Origin: Halomonas sp. THAF5a
GTDB lineage: Bacteria > Pseudomonadota > Gammaproteobacteria > Pseudomonadales > Halomonadaceae
Length of the DNA stretch: 64,000 nt
Reading direction: 5' to 3'
NCBI RefSeq assembly: GCF_009363755.1
Contig: NZ_CP045417.1
Span: 310,001 to 374,000 of the forward strand
Shown here: positions 13,829 through 22,590 of the stretch, piece after piece
Layout of the letters: every line of letters starts with the position of its first letter
How positions within the stretch are numbered: position 1 is the first letter of the stretch
Translations under genes and position numbers: made by a program
Notes under the pieces: generated by a model
Told to the model about the DNA's origin: nothing
Seen by the model: the letters and a program-made list of their open reading frames with translations, nothing else
The model's database searches: none

Positions 13829-14671
13829 ATGAGCACGCAGCAACACCCGCTGGGGATCAGCTTCGAGTTCTTCCCGCCCAACACCGACGCCGGGCGCGAC
13901 AAGCTCCTCGGCGTCCGCGATGCCCTGGCCGAGCGCAAGCCGCGCTTCTTCTCGGTGACCTACGGCGCCGGGGGCTCCACCCAGGCGCGCACCCTGGACA
14001 CCGTCAGCCGGGTGCGTGCGTCGGGCATCACTACCGCGCCGCACCTCTCCTGCATCGGCAGCGACAAGGGCGCGCTGCGCGAGCTGCTGGCCCAGTACCG
14101 GGAGGATGGCATCGACAGCCTGGTGGCCCTGCGCGGCGACCTGCCCTCGGGCATGGGCGGCATCGGCGAGCTGCGCTACGCCAACGAGCTGGTCGAGTTC
14201 ATCCGCGAGGAGACCGGCGACCACTTCGAGATCGCCGTGGCCGCCTACCCCGAGTCCCACCCCCAGGCGCCCAGCTTCGAGCGCGACCTTGAGAACTTCG
14301 CGCGCAAGATGAAGGCCGGCGCCAACCTCGCCATCACCCAGTACTTCTTCACCGCCGACGCCTACTTCCACTTCGTCGAGCGGGCCCGCGCCCTGGGCGT
14401 CGAGGCACCCATCGTGCCGGGCATCATGCCGATCACCAACTACGCCAAGCTGGCGCGTTTCTCCGACGCCTGCGGCGCCGAGATCCCGCGCTGGATCCGC
14501 AAGCAGCTCGAGGCGTATGGCGACGACAGCGAGGCGATCGCCGCCTTCGGCGAGGAGGTGGTCTCGCGGCTCTGCCAGCGCCTGCTGGACGGCGGTGCGC
14601 CCGGGCTGCACTTCTATACCCTGAACCAGGCGGCGCCCTGCCTGCGCATCCTCGACAATATCACCGGCTGA
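13829..14671 (+). CDS. metF: Methylenetetrahydrofolate reductase
   Basis: FAD enzyme reducing 5,10-methylene- to 5-methyl-tetrahydrofolate, which supplies methyl groups for remethylating homocysteine. The 280-residue protein shows SFEFFPP near the N-terminus, SVTYGAGGS, the ALRGD motif, and KAGANLAITQYFF. GAGG lies 7 bases before the ATG. It is the third methyl-cycle gene here and is followed by a strong terminator. Confidence 0.96.
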   Translation: MSTQQHPLGISFEFFPPNTDAGRDKLLGVRDALAERKPRFFSVTYGAGGSTQARTLDTVSRVRASGITTAPHLSCIGSDKGALRELLAQYREDGIDSLVALRGDLPSGMGGIGELRYANELVEFIREETGDHFEIAVAAYPESHPQAPSFERDLENFARKMKAGANLAITQYFFTADAYFHFVERARALGVEAPIVPGIMPITNYAKLARFSDACGAEIPRWIRKQLEAYGDDSEAIAAFGEEVVSRLCQRLLDGGAPGLHFYTLNQAAPCLRILDNITG

Positions 14672-14705
14672 GTGAATCGCAGCACGACCGATGCCGCCAT
14701 GCCGC

Positions 14706-14744
14706 AACGCAACGGGCCCCGCCACTGGCGGGGCCCGTTGCGTT
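14706..14744. terminator. Strong hairpin between metF and the TRAP permease gene
   Basis: A perfect 18-bp stem with a 3-nt ACT loop lies between the convergent metF (ends 14671) and the TRAP permease (ends 14766). Both arms start or end with AA/TT, so it can serve either direction, though the U-tracts are short. Confidence 0.75.
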
Positions 14745-14765
14745 CAGGGGCGCTGCATCCCCCCC

Positions 14766-16949
14766 TCAGCCGGTGGCGACGGCCTTGTCGCCGCCGTGGC
14801 GGCCGCGCTGCAGGAAGAACATCAGCGCGCCGATGGCGAGGCCGGCGACGTCGGAGTAGAGGCCGCCGTAGATCATGCAGACGGCGCCGACCAGCATCAC
14901 CAGTCGCTGCCAGGCCTTGACCGGCCCGAAGAACCAGGCCTGCACGGTGGCGGCCAGCAGCACGATGCCCAGCGTCGCGGTCACGCCCACGCGCAGGATC
15001 TGCAGCCAGGAGCCCTCCATCAGCATCGCCGGGCTGTAGAAGAACATGAAGGGCACGATGAAGGCCGCCAGGCCGATCTTGAACGAGGCCACCGAGGTGC
15101 CCATGGCGTTGTCCCCGGAGATACCCGCCGCCGCGTAGGAGGCCAGCGCCACCGGCGGGGTGATCGCCGAGACCACCGCGAAGTAGAACACGAAGAAGTG
15201 CGCCACCAGCGGCTCGATGCCGATGTTGATCAGGCCCGGGGCGACCACCGAGGCGGCCACCGCGTAGGCGGCGGTGGTCGGCATGCCCATGCCCAGCAGG
15301 ATCGAGATCAGCATGGCGAAGACCAGCGCCAGCAGCTGGCTGACGCCGGCGAGGCCGAGCAGCAGCGACGAGAAGCGCGCGCCGACCCCGGTCAGCGAGA
15401 TCACCCCGACGATCAGGCCGGCGCAGGCACACACGGCGATGATCTGGATGGCCATGGTGCCGGCCAGCTGCAGCGCCCGCAGGATCGCCGCGACGCCCAT
15501 CTTGTGGGGCGAGAGCCAGCTGACGATGGCCGCCGAGGCGGTGGCCAGGGTGCCGGCGCGGATCACCGAGTAGCCCATGAAGAGCGCGGCGATCAGGATG
15601 ATGATCGGCGCGAACAGGTAGACCTGCTTGATCAGCTTCGAGAAGAGCGGGATCTCCTCCTTGCGCATCCCGCGCATGCCCTTGCGGGTCGCCTCGAAGT
15701 CGACCATGCAGTAGATCGACAGGAAGTAGAGGATGGCGGGGATCAGCGCCGCCACGGCGATCTCGGTATAGGGGATGCCGGTGATCTCGGCCATGATGAA
15801 GGCGCCGGCGCCCATGATCGGCGGCATGATCTGCCCCCCGGTGGAGGCGGCGGCCTCGATGGCGCCGGCGCTCCTCGCCGGGTAGCCCACCTTCTTCATC
15901 AGCGGGATGGTCAGCGAGCCGGTGGAGACCACGTTGCCGGCGCTGGTGCCGTTGATCATGCCCATCAGGCCCGAGGCGAAGATCGACACCTTGGCGGGAC
16001 CGCCACGGGCCCGACCGGCGGCGGCGAAGGCGAAGTTGACGAAGTAGTCGCCCACCTTCGAGGCCTGCAGGAAGGCGGCGAAGATGATGAACAGGATGAT
16101 GTAGGTCGAGGAGACGGCGGTGGTCGGCCCGAGGATGCCGGCGTCGGTGTAGACCTGGCTGAAGAAGCGGCCCACCGAGAGCCCGGGGTAGCCGAGGAAG
16201 CCCGGCAGCCAGGGGCCGGCGAAGACGTAGACCAGGAAGATCGCGGAGATCACCACCAGCGCCAGGCCGGCGACGCGGCGCGTCAGCTCGAGGATCAGCA
16301 GCGAGCCGGCGATGGCGGCGTAGGAGATGCCCATGGGCGCGAAGGAGGTGCCGGTGGCGGCGCGCAGGGGGCTGTTGAACATCACCAGCAGGTAGCCGGC
16401 CACGGCCAGGGCGCAGACCATCAGCACCAGGTCGGCCGGCGACAGGCGATCGCGGAACTGGCGATAGCTCCAGGAGAGCAGGATGCCGGCCACGGTGGCC
16501 AGTATCAGCGGATAGCCGAAGTGCCAGGTCTCGATCGCCGGGTCGATGCGCATGGCGCCGCCGCTCATCGCCTGGTACATCATCACCACGCGCACCAGGG
16601 CGTAGACCGCCGGGGCCAGCAGCGCCCAGCTCACCCAGGCGAGCCAGGCGGGAGAGGGGCGATGGGTCTCGTCGGCGAAGCGCGTGCCGGCATAGAGGCC
16701 GTAGCCGAGCACCAGCGCGCCGGCGATGTGCACGATGCGAAACGACCAGGTCTCCAGCGGATAGACGTTGAGCGAGATCAGATGAAAGCCGGAGTAGGCG
16801 ATGGCCAGGGCACCGAAGAGCAGCCACTGCCAGCCGGTATAGAGGCGCCGGTTGGACTCCACGGCGACGTCGTCGACGCCCTCGGCGTTGACCGTCTCGA
16901 CGACGTCGTCCTGGGGCGCGTCGTCACGGGATTCGGGGGTATGGGACAT
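14766..16949 (-). CDS. TRAP transporter fused permease (DctQ-DctM type, TAXI-associated)
   Basis: A 727-residue membrane protein fusing the small (about 4 TM) and large (about 12 TM) TRAP permease subunits. The N-terminal 40 residues are acidic and cytoplasmic. The large domain contains GNVVSTGSLTIPLMKK, the AAASTGGQIMPPIMGAGAF motif and MGMPTTAAYAVAASVVAP. A GTG at 16958 is also in frame, but AAGGG abuts it; the ATG at 16949 has AAGGG at a proper 8-base distance. It lies 81 bp downstream of the TAXI binding-protein gene, so the two form one secondary transporter. The substrate is unknown; TAXI systems often carry C4-dicarboxylates or glutamate-like compounds. Confidence 0.92.
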   Translation of the reverse strand: MSHTPESRDDAPQDDVVETVNAEGVDDVAVESNRRLYTGWQWLLFGALAIAYSGFHLISLNVYPLETWSFRIVHIAGALVLGYGLYAGTRFADETHRPSPAWLAWVSWALLAPAVYALVRVVMMYQAMSGGAMRIDPAIETWHFGYPLILATVAGILLSWSYRQFRDRLSPADLVLMVCALAVAGYLLVMFNSPLRAATGTSFAPMGISYAAIAGSLLILELTRRVAGLALVVISAIFLVYVFAGPWLPGFLGYPGLSVGRFFSQVYTDAGILGPTTAVSSTYIILFIIFAAFLQASKVGDYFVNFAFAAAGRARGGPAKVSIFASGLMGMINGTSAGNVVSTGSLTIPLMKKVGYPARSAGAIEAAASTGGQIMPPIMGAGAFIMAEITGIPYTEIAVAALIPAILYFLSIYCMVDFEATRKGMRGMRKEEIPLFSKLIKQVYLFAPIIILIAALFMGYSVIRAGTLATASAAIVSWLSPHKMGVAAILRALQLAGTMAIQIIAVCACAGLIVGVISLTGVGARFSSLLLGLAGVSQLLALVFAMLISILLGMGMPTTAAYAVAASVVAPGLINIGIEPLVAHFFVFYFAVVSAITPPVALASYAAAGISGDNAMGTSVASFKIGLAAFIVPFMFFYSPAMLMEGSWLQILRVGVTATLGIVLLAATVQAWFFGPVKAWQRLVMLVGAVCMIYGGLYSDVAGLAIGALMFFLQRGRHGGDKAVATG

Positions 16950-17030
16950 GGGTGGCACCCTTGGGGGGTTGTCGGAGGAGCAGAGGGAGCCCTCCCCCGC
17001 CGCGCGGCGGGGGAGGGTCGGGTCAGCGGA

Positions 17031-18026
17031 TCAGCGCTTCAGCTCGGCCGGGATCTCGTAACCGTTCTCCTCGTACCAGCGCACGGCGCCCGGGTGGAAG
17101 GGCAGCACGGTGTTGTACTGGAGGTTCTCCGGCACGCTGGTCGCGGCGCTGCGGTGCACGTCGCGCATGCGGTCGTTGTTCTCCAGGCTCAGCTTGGTGA
17201 CCTCGTAGACGAAGTCCTCCGGCAGGTCGCAGTTGGCGATGGTGAAGTTCCACATGGAGACGGCGCGGGCATCCTCCTCGAGTGTCTGGTAGGTGCTGGC
17301 CGGGATCTGGAACGCAGAGACCGGGAAGTCCTCGAGCACCTTCTGCTGCTCCTCCTCGGTGAACTCGATGATGTTGACGTCGGTCTGCACCTCGAGCTGG
17401 CTGACGGCCGGGATCGGGATGCCGGCGGCGAAGGCGATGACGTCGATCAGGCCGTCCTGCAGCTGGCCGCCGAGGTCGGACCAGCCGCCGTTGCGGCGAT
17501 CGAACTCCACCCCCAGGTCCTCCAGGATGGCGGGGAAGTAGGTGTCGGACGTCGAGGCGGCCGGGCCGAAGCCGATGCGCGCGCCGTCCGGGATCTCCTC
17601 GATCGAGGTGATGCCGCTGTCGGCCAGCGCAGTGATCGAGAAGGGCGTCTCGTACATCGGGAAGAGCGCACAGACGTTGTCCATGGCCATGCCCGGGGCG
17701 AGCGGGCTCTCGCCGGCCAGCGCCTCGGCGGCCGGGCCCATGGTGGTCAGGCCCAGGGCGATGTCGCCGCTGTGCACCAGCGCCATGTTCTGGGTCGGGC
17801 CGCCGGTGACCTCGCCGCCGCCGGAGATGCCGAGCTCGTCGGCGATCAGGTTGGCCCAGCCTGAGCCGTAGACGAAGTAGGTGCCGCCCTGGCTGGCGGT
17901 GCCGACGGTGAAGCTCTCGGGCCAGTCGCTGCGATCCTGGGCCGCAGCCGAGGCGGCGACCAGCAGGGTGCCGGCCAGCGTACCGGCCAGAGTGCCGACG
18001 AGGGTCCGTGAGGTGGCGTTGCGCAT
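17031..18026 (-). CDS. TAXI family TRAP transporter solute-binding protein
   Basis: Periplasmic binding subunit of 331 residues. The signal peptide (residues 1-29) contains a short GTLAGTLAGT internal repeat and ends in ASAAAQD. The mature protein opens with VGTASQGGTYFVYGSGWA and contains the family's GGPTQNMALVHSGDIALG region. The ATG at 18026 has AGGAGA upstream; the longer open frame lacks a signal sequence at its start. It is the first gene of a two-gene unit with the fused permease. Confidence 0.92.
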   Translation of the reverse strand: MRNATSRTLVGTLAGTLAGTLLVAASAAAQDRSDWPESFTVGTASQGGTYFVYGSGWANLIADELGISGGGEVTGGPTQNMALVHSGDIALGLTTMGPAAEALAGESPLAPGMAMDNVCALFPMYETPFSITALADSGITSIEEIPDGARIGFGPAASTSDTYFPAILEDLGVEFDRRNGGWSDLGGQLQDGLIDVIAFAAGIPIPAVSQLEVQTDVNIIEFTEEEQQKVLEDFPVSAFQIPASTYQTLEEDARAVSMWNFTIANCDLPEDFVYEVTKLSLENNDRMRDVHRSAATSVPENLQYNTVLPFHPGAVRWYEENGYEIPAELKR

Positions 18027-18189
18027 GGCGTATCTCCTGTTTGGCGTTGCTCTTGTTGAGTGCCCGGGCGTTCTCGCCCGGTGCTGCATGCCGTCGGCCC
18101 CAGTATGGTCGGCGGTTCGGGGACCTGCCGTGAGTCGTACCGGAGTGGCATCAACGCCCCGGTAGAGGCAAGCGCCGTGCCCTTCGAGG

Positions 18190-18218
18190 ATTATCCCTTT
18201 TGATTCAAAAGGTTATAA
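18190..18218 (-). promoter_or_regulatory. Palindrome filling the spacer of a candidate promoter upstream of the TAXI/TRAP genes
   Basis: On the minus strand a weak -35 TTATAA (18218-18213), the 17-bp palindrome CCTTTTGA-A-TCAAAAGG (18212-18196) and a good -10 GATAAT (18195-18190) abut exactly. The surrounding DNA is unusually AT-rich. Transcription from here would start near 18183 and read into the TAXI gene after about 157 nt. A repressor bound to this site would block RNA polymerase. The remainder of the 18027-18330 gap shows no gene. Confidence 0.55.
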
Positions 18219-18330
18219 ATATCTTCTTCGACCTTGGTCGACATGGGGGCGTCGCCTCGGGGCCGGGATCCCGCACGGGGCGGGCGTCGCGGTGTGCGGA
18301 TATCCGCACAGCGGGCGCGGTGTGGCGGCG

Positions 18331-20049
18331 TCAGGCCGCCACGGCGGGGGGCGAGGCCAGGGCGGCGGTCAGCCGGCTGGCCTGGTGGAGGTCGTTCATC
18401 AGCGAGGAGGCGAGCCAGGGATCCAGGCGCTGGTGGCGCAGCCGTTCGGCCAGCTCGTGCTGCCAATGGCGGCGCACCTCCTCGAGGGGCGCGCCGATGT
18501 CGGCCGCGGTCGGGTCGTTGGCCAGCCGGTTGAGGCCCTCGGCGACGGCCAGGCGCAGGTCGTCATGGGCCTCGCGCAGGGGGCTTGTCGCCGCGGCATG
18601 GCGCAGCAGGCTGCGCTGCAGCACCTCGCCGAAGCGTACCGCCTCGACCAGTCGCAGCGTGCGGGCGTAGAGGGCCTCGAGGCGCGCCTCCTGGGTCTCG
18701 GTGAGGGGCATGTCGATGCGCGAGTAGAAGTCGAGGATCTCGGCCATCAGCGGCTTGATGCGCTCGTGGTAGCGGGTGTTGACCGGCGGCCAGGCCTCGG
18801 GATCGATGGGGGCCTTGATCACCGCGCGGCTGGGCGGGTGGCCGGTCACCTCGCCGCTCGGCACCAGCAGCGCCGCGGCGAGCAGGTGGTAGGTGCGCCG
18901 CTCCAGGCGCCGACACTCCTGGGCGATGGCGGCCAGCGCCGTGTCGGCGTGCTGCAGGGCCGTGGCGTCCAGGTAGCGCGCCTGGGAGGGGGGCAGCCGC
19001 GCGGGCCCCGGGAAGAGGCGCTCCAGGCGCGCCGCGAGCCGCGGGATGACGGGCAGCATCAGCGCGATGCCGAGCCCGTTGAAGAGGGTGTGGAAGAGCG
19101 CCAGCTTGAGCGGCCAGGCATCGGGAGCGAGCCCGATCAGTGCGGCGATGCGGTCCACCAGGCCGGCCATCGGCAGCAGCAGCGCCAGGGCCACGGCCGC
19201 GGTGACCAGGTTGAAGATCACGTGGGCCCCGGCCAGGCGCCGGCCGGCGGTGCTGGCGCCGAAGGCGCCGATCACCGCGGTCACGGTGGTGCCGATGTTG
19301 GCGCCGATGGCGATGGCCAGTGCCGGCAGGTAGGGCAGCTGGCCGGAGGCCAGGGCCGTGAGGGTGATCAGCAGGGTGGCGTGGCTCGACTGCATGACCA
19401 CGGTGGCGGTGACGCCGAACAGCACCAGCAGCGGCCAGTGCCAGAGGCGCCCGCCGGCCAGGCCGTCGAGGGTCAGGCCGTCCTGCCAGCTCTCGAAGCC
19501 GAGCTTCATGAAGTCGATGCCGAGCAGCAGCAGGCCCACGCCGAGCAGCAGGCCGGCGAGCCCGGCGCGACTGCCCTGCAGCAGCCGCGAGCCCAGCAGC
19601 CCCAGGGCCAGCAGCGGCATGGCGTACTGGGCGAGGCTCGCCTTGAGGCCCAGGCCGGCGATCAGCCAGGCGCCGGTGGTGGTGCCGAGGTTGGCGCCGA
19701 ACAGCAGGGCGATGCCGGCGGGCAGCGCCACGAGGCCGGCGCCGACGAAGGACATCGCCAGCAGGGTGACCAGCGAGCTGGACTGCACCAGGGCGGTGGC
19801 CAGGGCGCCCACGGCGATGGCCCGGGAGGTCCGCCGGGTGGCGGCGTGCAGCCAGCGATCCAGGGTGCCGCCGGAGAGGCGCTTGATGGCCTCCTCCAGG
19901 TGGGTCATGCCCCACAGGAAGAGCCCCAGGCCGGCGGCCAGGGTGGCGATGTCGAGCCGCGCGACCAGCAGGGCCGCCGCCGTGGCGAGGCCCAGCAGCT
20001 CCAGCATAGGGCGCCGGGCGGTGAGGGCCGCGCTCGCTCCCTGGATCAT
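18331..20049 (-). CDS. Na/Pi cotransporter family protein with PhoU-like C-terminal domain
   Basis: A 572-residue protein. The N-terminal half (about residues 1-330) is hydrophobic and holds two inverted Na_Pi_cotrans repeats. These are marked by QSSSLVTLL plus FGANLGTT and by QSSHATLLI plus GANIGTT, the QSS motifs that bind sodium and phosphate. The C-terminal 220 residues are helical and resemble PhoU. The family moves phosphate or related anions with sodium, sometimes outward (E. coli YjbB). It follows the YheV gene by only 7 bp. Confidence 0.88.
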   Translation of the reverse strand: MIQGASAALTARRPMLELLGLATAAALLVARLDIATLAAGLGLFLWGMTHLEEAIKRLSGGTLDRWLHAATRRTSRAIAVGALATALVQSSSLVTLLAMSFVGAGLVALPAGIALLFGANLGTTTGAWLIAGLGLKASLAQYAMPLLALGLLGSRLLQGSRAGLAGLLLGVGLLLLGIDFMKLGFESWQDGLTLDGLAGGRLWHWPLLVLFGVTATVVMQSSHATLLITLTALASGQLPYLPALAIAIGANIGTTVTAVIGAFGASTAGRRLAGAHVIFNLVTAAVALALLLPMAGLVDRIAALIGLAPDAWPLKLALFHTLFNGLGIALMLPVIPRLAARLERLFPGPARLPPSQARYLDATALQHADTALAAIAQECRRLERRTYHLLAAALLVPSGEVTGHPPSRAVIKAPIDPEAWPPVNTRYHERIKPLMAEILDFYSRIDMPLTETQEARLEALYARTLRLVEAVRFGEVLQRSLLRHAAATSPLREAHDDLRLAVAEGLNRLANDPTAADIGAPLEEVRRHWQHELAERLRHQRLDPWLASSLMNDLHQASRLTAALASPPAVAA

Positions 20050-20056
20050 GGGCGGC

Positions 20057-20302
20057 TCAGGGCCCCTTGGGGTCGAGGATCTTGACGGTCTGCAGGTCGG
20101 CGCTTTTCTGCTCCTCGCGCTCGCGGTTGACCCGGGTCTCGAGCTCGGGAAGCGCCTCGTCCTCGATGGGCAGCTGCTCGAAGAAGTCGCAGCTGACGCA
20201 CTCGCGGTAGCGCACGCCGTTCTGCTCCCAGCTGCGGATGCGGTCCATCTCGGCGCAGCGCGGGCAGATGGCGCCGGCGATAAAGCGTTTCTGGGTGGCC
20301 AT
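20057..20302 (-). CDS. YheV-type zinc-ribbon protein
   Basis: A small soluble protein (81 residues) with two CxxC knuckles, Cys13/Cys16 and Cys35/Cys38, and the IAGAICPRCAEMDRI and ECVSCDF segments typical of the YheV family of putative metal-binding proteins. The function is unknown. The longer open frame upstream lacks family features; the ATG at 20302 is preceded by CAGGAGGCCCC. It lies 135 bp after prlC, beyond a strong hairpin, and 7 bp before the Na/Pi cotransporter gene. Confidence 0.85.
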   Translation of the reverse strand: MATQKRFIAGAICPRCAEMDRIRSWEQNGVRYRECVSCDFFEQLPIEDEALPELETRVNREREEQKSADLQTVKILDPKGP

Positions 20303-20362
20303 GGGGCCTCCTGGGAATCGATGAGTGTGACGTGTCACGGGACGTCGTGCCGTCATTCTAAC

Positions 20363-20399
20363 CGACACGGCGCGCCGGCTGGGCCGGCGCGCCGTGTCG
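20363..20399. terminator. Perfect 17-bp hairpin downstream of prlC
   Basis: CGACACGGCGCGCCGGC pairs perfectly with its downstream arm around a TGG loop. It is 38 bp beyond the prlC stop. On the minus strand it is followed by GGTTAGAAT, with only a short U stretch. It probably separates prlC from yheV; TTAGAAT could serve as a -10 for yheV. Confidence 0.65.
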
Positions 20400-20436
20400 A
20401 TGCCGTCGGTCAGGCGGCCGTCTCGGGCCGCTTTTC

Positions 20437-22485
20437 TCAGGCGGCGCGGATACCGCTGTGGCGCAACAGCGGCTCGACGCTGGGCTCGCGGCCGCGGAAG
20501 GCGCGGAACAGCTCGGCGGCGTCCCGGGAGCCGCCGCGCTCGAGGATCTCGGTGCGGAAGCGCCGCCCGGTCTCGGGGTCGAAGATGCCGGCCTCCTCGA
20601 AGGCGCTCCAGGCGTCCGCCGAGAGCACCTCGGCCCACTTGTAGCTGTAGTAGCCCGCCGCGTAGCCGCCGGCGAAGATGTGGCCGAAGCCGTTCTGGAA
20701 GCGGTTGAACGCTGCTCGCGGCACCACCGAGACGGCGTCGCGCACGGCGTCGAGCAGCGCCTGGATCTCCCCGGCCGAGGGGGCGGCGTGCTCCCGGTGC
20801 AGGCGGAAGTCGAACAGCGAGAACTCCAGCTGGCGCACCATGCCCATGGCGGACTGGAAGTTCTTGGCCGCGATCAGCTTCTCGAACAGCGCCTCGGGCA
20901 GCGGCTCGCCGGTCTCCACGTGGCCGGCGATCAGGTCCAGGCCCTCGCGCTCCCAGCAGAAGTTCTCCATGAACTGGCTGGGCAGCTCCACCGCGTCCCA
21001 GGCCACGCCGTTGATGCCGGAGATGTCGGCGACGGTCTGGCGGGTCAGCATGTGGTGCAGGCCGTGGCCGAACTCGTGGAACAGGGTGGTGACCTCGTCG
21101 TGGGTCAGCAGCGCCGGGGCGTCGCCCACCGGGCGGGTGAAGTTACAGGTGAGGTAGGCCACCGGCAGCTGGACCTCGCCGGCCTCCAGGCGGCGCACCC
21201 GGCACTCGTCCATCCAGGCGCCGCCGCGCTTGCCCTCCCGGGCGTAGAGGTCTAGGTAGAAGCCGGCGATGGGCGCGCCCTGCTCGAGGATCTGGAAGTA
21301 GCGCACGTCGGGATGGTAGCGCGGCGCGGTCTCGTCCTCGGCGAAGGTCACGCCGTAGAGGCGCTCCACCACCCTGAACAGGCCGTCGACCACCCGGGGC
21401 GCCGGGAAGTAGGGGCGCAGCTGCTCATCACTGATGGCGTAGCGCGCCTCCCGCAGCTTCTCGCTGGCGAAGCCCACGTCCCAGGGCTCGAGCGCTTCCA
21501 TGCCCAGCTCGTCCCGGGCGAAGGCGGCGAGCTCGGCGAATTCCTCGCGGGCCTGGGGCACGGCGCGGCTGGCCAGGTCCTCGAGGAAGGTGATCACCTG
21601 GGTGGGGGACTCGGCCATCTTGGTGGCGAGCGAATAGTCGGCATAGTCGGCGAAGCCCAAAAGCCCGGCGAGCTCATGGCGCAGGGCGAGGATCTCCTCC
21701 ATCACCGGGGCGTTGTCGTACTCGCCGGCGTGGGGGCCCTGGTTTGATGCGCGGGTGACGAAGGCGGTGTAGACCTCGCGGCGCAGCGCGCGATCCTCGG
21801 CGTAGGTCATCACCGGGAAGAAGCTCGGGAAGTCCAGGGTGATGCGATAGCCCTCGAGGCCCTTGGCCTCGGCGTTGGCCTCGAGCGTCGCCAGGGCGCT
21901 CTCGGGCAGCCCGGCCAGGCGGCCCGCATCGGCGAGGTCCAGGTGCCAGGCCTGGGTGGCGTCCAGCAGCTGGTTGGAGAAGGTGTTGGAGAGCTCGGAG
22001 AGGCGCGACTTGATCTCGCCGTAGCGCCGCTTCTGCTCGGCGGGCAGGTCGACGCCGGCCAGGCGGAAGTCGCGCAGGGCGTTCTCCACGGTACGCCGCT
22101 GGCCCTCGTCGAGGCTCGCCCAGGCGGGGCCGTCACGCAGCGCCTGCCAGGCGCGGAAGAGCCCCTCGTGCTGGCCGATCCAGGTGCTGTAGTCGGAGAG
22201 CTGGCCCAGGCAGGCCTGGTAGGCCTCGCGCAGCTCCGGGCTGTTCATGGTGCCGTTGAGGTGCGAGACCGGCGACCAGGCCCGGGCCAGCCGGTCGTTG
22301 AGGGCCTCCAGGGGGGCGGCCAGGCTCTCCCAGGTCGGCGGCGCCTGCTCGGCGCTCGCCACCAGCGCCTCGATGGCGGCGCGGTTCTCGGCGAGCAGCG
22401 CCTCCACGGCGGGCACCACGTGATCGGGCCGGATCGCGTCGAAGGGGGGGAGGTCGTGGGCGTCGAGCAGGGGGTTGCGGGGCAT
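20437..22485 (-). CDS. prlC: Oligopeptidase A (M3 family zinc metallopeptidase)
   Basis: Cytoplasmic peptidase that degrades oligopeptides, including cleaved signal peptides. The 682-residue product has the zinc site HEFGH at residues 470-474 and the downstream GVAWDAVELPSQFMENF segment that supplies the third ligand and substrate contacts. A GTG at 22491 is also in frame, but the ATG at 22485 (MPRNPLL) lies at a better distance from GAGG. It is divergent from the NSS symporter gene over about 105 bp. Confidence 0.95.
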   Translation of the reverse strand: MPRNPLLDAHDLPPFDAIRPDHVVPAVEALLAENRAAIEALVASAEQAPPTWESLAAPLEALNDRLARAWSPVSHLNGTMNSPELREAYQACLGQLSDYSTWIGQHEGLFRAWQALRDGPAWASLDEGQRRTVENALRDFRLAGVDLPAEQKRRYGEIKSRLSELSNTFSNQLLDATQAWHLDLADAGRLAGLPESALATLEANAEAKGLEGYRITLDFPSFFPVMTYAEDRALRREVYTAFVTRASNQGPHAGEYDNAPVMEEILALRHELAGLLGFADYADYSLATKMAESPTQVITFLEDLASRAVPQAREEFAELAAFARDELGMEALEPWDVGFASEKLREARYAISDEQLRPYFPAPRVVDGLFRVVERLYGVTFAEDETAPRYHPDVRYFQILEQGAPIAGFYLDLYAREGKRGGAWMDECRVRRLEAGEVQLPVAYLTCNFTRPVGDAPALLTHDEVTTLFHEFGHGLHHMLTRQTVADISGINGVAWDAVELPSQFMENFCWEREGLDLIAGHVETGEPLPEALFEKLIAAKNFQSAMGMVRQLEFSLFDFRLHREHAAPSAGEIQALLDAVRDAVSVVPRAAFNRFQNGFGHIFAGGYAAGYYSYKWAEVLSADAWSAFEEAGIFDPETGRRFRTEILERGGSRDAAELFRAFRGREPSVEPLLRHSGIRAA

Positions 22486-22590
22486 GCGCACCTCGAAACG
22501 GAAATGAAGGATGGGTCCTAGATGCGGGCGGTCGTGCCGGCTTTCAATATGCTAGGCTTGCGCCCTTTTCAGGCACGCAGGGTGTGACCG

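Noticed and set aside
14691..17864. 1057-residue plus-strand reading frame, and similar long frames at 2110-4587 (+) and 8082-11498 (-)
   Set aside because: They run antisense to clear genes (TRAP permease, epd/lrgAB, metK/ligB). Composition is the low-complexity His/Gly/Arg/Gln type produced by reading GC-rich genes on the wrong strand, and no domain is recognisable.
18191..18241. Short frame ending MSTKVEEDIYNLLNQKG before the TRAP genes
   Set aside because: Only 17 residues from its ATG, without ribosome-binding site; the AT-rich end is better explained by the promoter palindrome.
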